Source of the DNA: Chamaecyparis obtusa
Lineage: Eukaryota > Streptophyta > Pinopsida > Cupressales > Cupressaceae
Assembly: GCA_027943335.1 (NCBI GenBank)
Contig: BSBK01008417.1
Coordinates: 64,501-128,500, forward strand
DNA length: 64,000 nt
Direction of reading: 5' to 3'
The first letter of the stretch is position 1. Every line of letters begins with the position of its first letter. The translations under genes and the position numbers were made by a program. Positions 58,398 through 64,000 of the stretch are shown in pieces. Under the pieces are notes generated by a model, which was given only the letters and a program-made list of their open reading frames with translations, did no database searches and was not told where the DNA came from.

Positions 58398-60347
58398 CTA
58401 TCTTTTAATTCCTCTATCATTGCAAAATAGATTAAATTCATTTGATGTAAATTCTCCACCTCGGCCAGATCTAAGACATTTCAAGTTCCTACCTGTCTCC
58501 TTTTCAACCTTAGCCAAATACCACTTAAAATATTGAAAAGCTTCATATTTTTCTTTTAGAAACATCACATGCATCATCCTAGTATGATCATCAACAAATA
58601 AGATAAAGTATCTAGCACCACAGTAACTTTGTACAACCATAGGTCCACAAAGGTCAGTATGAACCAAATCTAAATTTTTTTCAGAAGTAAAGGATTTTCT
58701 CTTGAAACTCGACTTTGTTATTTTTCCTAACTGGCATTCCTTGCACATCACATTCTTAGGTTTCTTCAATCTAGGTAGACCTCTTACCATTTTCTTCTTA
58801 CTTATCTCTACCAGATTATCAAAGTTAACATGACACAACCTTTTATACCATAACCAAATATCATCAAGTTGTGCAATCAAACATGTTTCTTTAGATAGGT
58901 CAAGATAGAACAAATTACCTCTAGTCTGATCTCCACTTCCAATCAGTTCTCCAGCAGCATTAAATATTTTAGGTTGCTTGTGATGAAATTCCACTCGATA
59001 ACCAGTTTTGTTAGGTTGACCAACACTTAAAAAATTGTAATTAAGACCTTCAACCCAATATGCATTTTCATAGGATATCTTATCAATTAGTTTAATCAAA
59101 CCTTTTCCTCTAACAGGACATGGTGCATCATTACCAAATTTTACACTTTGACCTCTGTAATGATGTAAGGTCTCAAAATTATTTTTGTCACCAGTCATGT
59201 GATGTGAACAGCCACTGGCAATAATCCATTTATCATTCTTGTTCACATAGGATATCAATGTAGTTTTCTCATCCTCATCAGATTCATCTTTCATTGCCAC
59301 ATAAACTACCTCGATTTCAAAATAATCACTATCAATGTCAGTCTCTTTTTCAGCAATATAACAAGATTTCTTACCTTTTCCCTTGTAGTCTCTATTCCAT
59401 TGGTAGCTTCTATCATCTTTTCTATCTTTGTGTTTTCTTTTCCTTTCATCATCTTTATCCTTCCTGTCAGGACATCTAGCAGCTATATGACCAACTTTAT
59501 TACATGCAAAACATATAATAGGGAGTTTACCTTTATACTTTCCTTTTCCCCTTCTCAGTCTTCTAGCCATAAGAGCTTCTAGATCTTCTAGGTCTTCATC
59601 AGAGGTGTCACTGTCATTTTCACTATCACTTTCACTTTCACTTTCACTGATGCATCTTTCTTTTTCTTTCTTTGACTTGTTCAGAACTAGTTGTGACTTA
59701 AAAGAAGATTCAACATTTCCAATGCTTCCAATAGTGAAATTATCATAATTAGAGAGTTCAAAAGTAGTCAGCTTACCAACCAGACTTTCCAAAGTAAGCA
59801 CATTAGCAGAGTTACATCTAAATTCATGAATAGTTGAGATCTTAATAGCATATATAGGACATAGGGTTCTTAATACTTTCCCAATTATAGTTTCATCATC
59901 AATAGTCCCATTAGCTCCTCTAATAGCATTCACAACTTCTTTAATTCTACTACAATATTGTGCAATATTTTCACCTTCTTGCATTTTCATTTCATCAAAC
60001 TTACCTCTAAGACTCTCAGCCTTTACTTTCAACACATTCAAGTCACCACCATAGATCCTTGCAAGAGTGTCCCACATATCCTTTGCAGTTGTGCAGTCCT
60101 TAATGTCCTCAAATTCTTGATAGCTTAGGGCAGATGCAATTTCCAGCATTTCCTGATTATTTTCTTGCTTAGCTCTCATTTCTTCAGAAGTCAAAGGTGG
60201 GATAAGTGAGACATAACTATTCTCAATGTAGTACTTTGCAGAGTCACGATTACCAGCCAGATGTAGCTTCATCAAGCTTTTCCATGTAGGGAAATTTTCT
60301 TTGTTTAGCTTCGATACCTCCTTATACATCCCGATCATTTGCTTCAA
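58398..60347 (-). pseudogene. Copia N gag, protease and integrase N-part (649-codon open frame)
   Basis: Longest open frame of the window. Starts MKQMIGMYKEVSKLNKENF, 47 bases after the primer site. Gag core: NFPTWKSLMKLHLAGN and MKMQEGENIAQYCSRIKEVV. A Ser/Asp/Glu run and one intact CCHC knuckle (CFACNKVGHIAARC) follow. The protease loop reads IIASGCSHHMTGD: the catalytic Asp of DSG is Ala. The pre-integrase HHCC region is LWYKRLCHVNFDNL and CKECQLGKI. In the integrase the first Asp is kept (HTDLCGP) but the second is Gly (SGRGGEF for SDRGGEF). So despite an open frame the enzymes should be inactive. Gag alone could still be made. Confidence 0.9.
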
Positions 60348-60393
60348 GCCACTTTAAACTTGATATCTGTCACCACTAATAATAAGCAACTGA

Positions 60394-60405
60394 GCTCTGA
60401 TACCA
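60394..60405 (-). promoter_or_regulatory. Primer binding site of copia N
   Basis: The complement reads TGGTATCAGAGC, an exact initiator Met tRNA site, two bases inside the 5' LTR. Confidence 0.93.
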
Positions 60406-60407
60406 AT

Positions 60408-61901
60408 TGTTAATATGATTTGGAAAAATAGAGAGGGGGGGTGAATCAGTTGTTCTTAGGTCTTGATGTATAAAATAATCTCATAAACTTATCCTTAAAT
60501 CAGATCCAAAACCAAAACAAACTTGATCATCACTGATTCAATAATAGAAACATCTAACAATGCAGTCCACTACCCAGTTGTAACTTAACTTGTAAAACAT
60601 AGTAATGTTCAGATCTAAACACACACACAAGTATAAATACCAAGATTTATAGTGGAAACCCAATTTGGGAAAAACCACTTTGTAACATGCTACTATTATT
60701 TTCACTCTTTTGAAGTGAGCTCGGTAAAAAGCCAACCCTGTCAAAGGTTACAATACACACTGTCAAATGTGACCCGGTTAAAGGATTTCAATTACCCTGT
60801 TAAAAGTGAGCCTAGTCATAGGACTTACATACACTCCATTAGAATGCAACCTTGTTCAAAGGATTTAACATATGACTATTAGGTCAACCTTTGTTAAAAG
60901 GATTTTGACTGTTACAATGGTTAGAAAGTAGCAGTAGTATTATCTGAAAAATATATAACTCACTTTGCAAATATCAGATCCAATTCCATATACTAAAGCT
61001 GGTTTACTAACTTTGAAACATTTCCATTTCGATCTCTGATCTACTTGGAACTTTTCTTCAAGCAATCACCACACTTCTCCTTCAGCCTTTTCTGCTTATT
61101 TAGTCAATAAAACTTTTCTCTTCCAGCATTCTCTGTTCACCATGTGCATCCATATCACAATGTTCAAGTTCCCTTATATTTTCCTTAATTAGGTTAACTC
61201 ATCTTTTGCTGCTCAATCTCATTCATAGATCTTAGGGTTATGTCAGATTAATTGAATCTAGCCACTTTATGTTCTTTGGCTCCTTTTCTAGAATCATCTC
61301 AAATCTCTTAAATATTTACAATAAAATGTTTTACAATGCATTTAATGCTTCCAAACAATCAATAAATAAAGTTAACATGTTTTACATAATCCAAGAATTC
61401 AACAATGTCGGCTCCAAAATTAAATTCTCTTCAAATATAAAATTGCTAATGCTTGGTCAATACTGTGATTGTTCACTCAGTCTTCATGTAGAACGCTCAG
61501 TCAATACTAAAACTATCTCCTCAGCTTGCACTGTCTTTCTCGACAATTTATTGATGCTCAATCGACACTATAATTTTTCTCGGCATATACTAACTCGGTC
61601 GACACTAACATCACTCGACTTAAACATGATTTTCCATTCTTTTCTTGGTTAAGCCTACTAGTTTAGTCTTTAGTCTTACTAATATAAACAATACATTATC
61701 TCATCATAGTGCAACATAGTCAAGTACACTTTGTAGTATCAAGATAACTCAACCTTTCCCTAGGTGCTATTGTTACCAACCTTGCTTAGCCCCTTAGCAA
61801 CATTGAAATAGATATAGTACTTTCCTAAGTAGCAATAGTCTTACCAATTAAGGTTTGACATCAATGACAATACAACAATTGTTTCAATTTAGTTTCCAAC
61901 A
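60408..61901 (-). repeat. 5' LTR of copia N, full form (1,494 bp)
   Basis: Plus-strand ends TGTTAATATGATTTGGAAAA and TTAGTTTCCAACA. Carries GAGAGGGGGGGTGAATC at 60431-60447. CTCGGT at 60720-60725 and 61594-61599 bracket the 874 bp missing from the partner LTR. Confidence 0.93.
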
Positions 61902-62179
61902 TATCATACTGCAAATTGACTTTCTCAAGTTTAGATGTTACTTTACAAAGTTTAGATTTTAGCCCTTCATTTTCAGTCTTTAGACTTTCATTCTCAGATT
62001 TTAGATTTTCTACCAATTAAGGTTCGACATCAATGAAAATACAACAATTGTTTCAATTTAGTTTCCAACATATCATACTACAAATTGACTTTCTCAAGTT
62101 TAGATGTTACTTTACAAAGTTCAGATTTTAGTCCTTCATTTTCAGTCTTTAGACTTTCATTCTCAAATTTTAGATTTGC
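61842..62179. repeat. 169-bp tandem duplication across the copia N / element II junction
   Basis: Copy 1 (61842-62010) holds the last 60 bases of the copia N LTR, the TSD and about 110 bases of element II ORF1. Copy 2 (62011-62179) repeats all of this with about half a dozen substitutions. The duplication therefore arose after copia N inserted. Confidence 0.88.
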
Positions 62180-62455
62180 TTCATTCTTGCCATTTCCATC
62201 TTTCAAACTAAGCTTCAAATTTTCTATCTTTAGTTCATGCTTAAGGATCTCATTTTCTTTTTCTAAATTGTCATCACAATCAATAAAAACTTTGGATTCC
62301 TTTTCAGTTCTCAGATCTTCCAATTTGTTTTTCAGTTTCTCAATGAGGTTCTTTGCATCATCATACTTTCTTTTCAAAGTATCTTTTTCAATAGTAAGTA
62401 AGTCAATCTGTTCAAGAGCTTCTTCAAGATTCTTCTATAGTTGATCCACATCCAT
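62072..62455 (-). pseudogene. Element II ORF1, N-terminal coiled coil
   Basis: Starts at ATG 62455 (MDVDQL*KNLEEALEQIDLL), homologous to MDSKSL*EKFEVALEDLDKE of element I; both share a stop after Leu at residue 6. A long Lys/Glu/Leu helical stretch follows (ENESLKTENEGLKSELCKVT), likely coiled coil. It ends at the copia N target site, where TSD TATCA is embedded. A partial repeat of its end lies at 61902-62010 because of a tandem duplication. Confidence 0.8.
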
Positions 62456-62512
62456 AGAGATCTTATTCAAGCTGCTAGTCTTTCCTTGAATGATTCTTTT
62501 CCGAGTAACTAA

Positions 62513-62524
62513 GCTTTGATACCA
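62513..62524 (-). promoter_or_regulatory. Primer binding site of element II
   Basis: The complement reads TGGTATCAAAGC, one mismatch from the initiator Met tRNA site, two bases inside the LTR. The leader 62456-62512 has nothing else. Confidence 0.85.
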
Positions 62525-62526
62525 AT

Positions 62527-63540
62527 TGTTAGAAATAGGGGATACTGAGAGGGGGGGTGAATCAGTATTCTACAAACTTTATCTTTTGCCCAATTATAGA
62601 TATAATAGATTATCTTTATACATGCATAACATAAGAAGCTAAACAACATGCATAACAATAAATAACTCATAACACATTATTTGTTCTCGAGGAAACCCTG
62701 GCCAAGGGAAAACCCCTGTGGGGATGGTACCCACAAAGATCCACTAATCAAAGTATCTTGTTAAGGATGTTGACCTTGTTAGGAGTCTATTACAAGCATA
62801 TAGTGTATCAGTCCTGATTAAGGGACTATAGGCCTTGTTAGAAGCCTCAACCCTGTTAGGAGTTTTTGTACAAAATGTGATTACCAGATGAGCCCACTAC
62901 CCAAATAAGTAATGTACAATATACATTGATTACAAAAATAGGTTAAGGTACATAACCTTATACTGCTTGCATCAATATCTCTTTGCTGCTCTTTTACTAT
63001 CACTATTACATATGCTTCATATACTTCACATCATATCACTACTTCATTACATTTCATTACTACTACTTGATACTCCATCTAACTTTACAATTACAATTAC
63101 ATTTATAATAATAGCTTTATCCAAGAGTTAACATCTAGGATGTCATCCCTTTATATTGTTAAGTTATTATTTTGATAAACATAATAATCCCTTAACTCTT
63201 TACTAGTTCTGTCTTCATATTCTATCCTATCGGCTTTACACTATCTTTGATAAAACTATCATAACTTCTTATGTACATGCTGTACTAACATGCGCTCTGA
63301 GATGGCTGATAAATAGACATCATAGAGTCTATGTTCAAGTGCGTAAGCACTAAAATTACTCCAGTCAACATCGCAAACAAAAACTATGTCTAGGTTCACT
63401 GGTAAAAATATTGTCTCACACTTAGACAAATTTGCAATGCGCTCTGTCATACTTGCTCTTTGACCTGTGCGATCTTCATGTGGATCATATGTTTCCATTA
63501 TGACAACATCTATGTAACCAAGTCAGCTAAATTGCCAATA
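62527..63540 (-). repeat. 5' LTR of element II (1,014 bp)
   Basis: Plus-strand start TGTTAGAAATAGGGGATACT; end AAATTGCCAATA, where the sister LTR has CCAACA (a C-to-T change). Contains GAGAGGGGGGGTGAATC at 62547-62563. It lies next to the primer site, so this is the 5' LTR. Confidence 0.92.
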
Positions 63541-64000
63541 GTTATAGATAGCTAGGTACATGCCATCATAGGTTTGCATATAGTTTGGTAGGATATAGGA
63601 GATTGTTCTAGATAGCTATCCATGTCCCATCATCTCCAAGGAGATTGGGTTGATATGGGGGATTTGAGTGGATATTTGAAATGTAAAGAGAATTTAGAGA
63701 GGGATGTAGTTAGTGCCATGCACATCAGTATACAGACATGTAGTAGATGCATAAGGCAAAGTCAAAGTCAATTATGTAGTGTGGTGAGAGAGACACAGGC
63801 CGGTGAGGCTAACAGAGCCAGGAGGGGTAGAGGAATATTTAGAGTAGTAGGATTAGGAGGATGTGGAGGAGGGAGATGAGGATAATATATTGGCAACAGT
63901 GCTAGGGTCTAGGTGGAGGTTTCATAGATGGGCAATAGAGTAGATGAGAGTGGTAGTGCAGAGACCAATGATAGGTGGTCTTTCTCATGCCCTAGGAGCA
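63541..64000 (+). pseudogene. Plant mobile domain protein, second part
   Basis: Continues after element II and its TSD copy GTTAT. An open stretch at 63622-63879 reads MSHHLQGDWVDMGDLSGYLK, then ENLERDVVSAMHISIQTCSR, and ends in a Gly/Arg-rich tail. This would follow the PMD core; the similarity is weak here and the assignment rests mainly on continuity across element II. The window ends before a clear terminus. Confidence 0.5.

Larger units (their letters stand above)
54927..61901 (-). mobile_element. Ty1/copia element N, nearly complete
   Basis: TSD TATCA at 54922-54926 and 61902-61906; inserted in element II ORF1. On the minus strand it has LTR, primer site, gag, protease, integrase, RT, RNase H, polypurine tracts, LTR. 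Integrase before RT marks copia. It is the best preserved element here: pol is readable throughout with only scattered stops. Key catalytic residues in protease and integrase have nevertheless changed. The two LTRs differ in length because of a deletion in the left one. Confidence 0.93.
46754..63540 (-). mobile_element. Element II: second member of the ORF1/ORF2 family, with nested insertions
   Basis: LTRs of 1,014 bp each, TSD GCTAT (46749-46753) and GTTAT (63541-63545), one C-to-T apart. Minus-strand order: LTR, primer site, ORF1, ORF2, polypurine tract, LTR. Nested inside are solo LTR F (between ORF1 and ORF2) and copia N (inside ORF1). Without them the element is about 7.2 kb, close to the 7.2 kb of element I without its solo LTR. 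I see no RT, integrase, RNase H or protease belonging to it. Confidence 0.9.

Noticed and set aside
56890..58536. Plus-strand open frames across copia N
   Set aside because: They are antisense shadows of RT, the Glu-rich hinge and integrase on the minus strand.
62072..62076. TATCA at 62072 as the copia N right TSD
   Set aside because: It is the second copy within the 169-bp tandem duplication. The LTR ending at 61901 with TATCA at 61902-61906 gives the complete LTR, and copy 2 holds only 60 bases of LTR.

Overview
The window is a plant nuclear repeat nest, and I see no intact host gene. It is AT-rich and filled by LTR retrotransposons, solo LTRs and one LINE. Several are stacked inside one another with target-site duplications (TSDs) still readable. 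The protein families (Ty1/copia, chromodomain Ty3/gypsy, Tat/Athila-like Ty3/gypsy, plant LINE with DUF4283-type ORF1, plant mobile domain) indicate a land plant. The size, decay and nesting suggest a large, slowly purged genome such as a conifer; that last step is inference. I recognised no tRNA, rRNA or CRISPR.

Layout, left to right. 1-6679: a decayed Ty3/gypsy chromovirus (+), cut by the window start and apparently inserted in the gag of a Ty1/copia element whose remainder (+) runs 6680 to about 12325. 12326-14145: a decayed minus-strand frame, proline/glutamine-rich, unrecognised. About 14560-29460: a LINE (+) split by an unidentified insertion (about 16776-18405) and by element I (19542-27652, minus, TSD AACCA), which itself holds a solo LTR (23229-24142, TSD GTGGG). 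29465-31680: a decayed frame of unknown family holding a 324-bp SMART/TRIM-like mini LTR element. About 31681-34997: a long LTR-like region with short tandem arrays. 34998-45364: a Tat/Athila-like gypsy (+) broken by element D (37982-44004, TSD AATAG), whose 3' LTR is broken by unit E (39531-43771, TSD GATAG). 45365-46753 and 63541-64000: GC-richer repeats and a plant-mobile-domain pseudogene, split by element II (46754-63540, minus, TSD GCTAT/GTTAT). Element II contains solo LTR F (51483-53910, TSD CATAG) and a fairly well preserved copia element N (54927-61901, minus, TSD TATCA).

The most interesting content is elements I and II. They are two diverged members of one family with LTR, tRNA-iMet-type primer site and polypurine tract, but in place of pol they carry ORF1 (coiled coil plus about four CCHC knuckles) and ORF2 (about 1,150 codons, no family I can name firmly). 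ORF1 and ORF2 are colinear between the copies, and insertions interrupting them restore the frame when set aside. Their LTR ends, primer site and repeated polypurine tracts match those of the copia elements here. I therefore infer that they are mobilised in trans by copia enzymes while keeping their own conserved proteins.

Boundaries given to the base rest on LTR ends plus TSDs read directly. Coding boundaries inside decayed elements are approximate. Family names come from motif reading without database searches.
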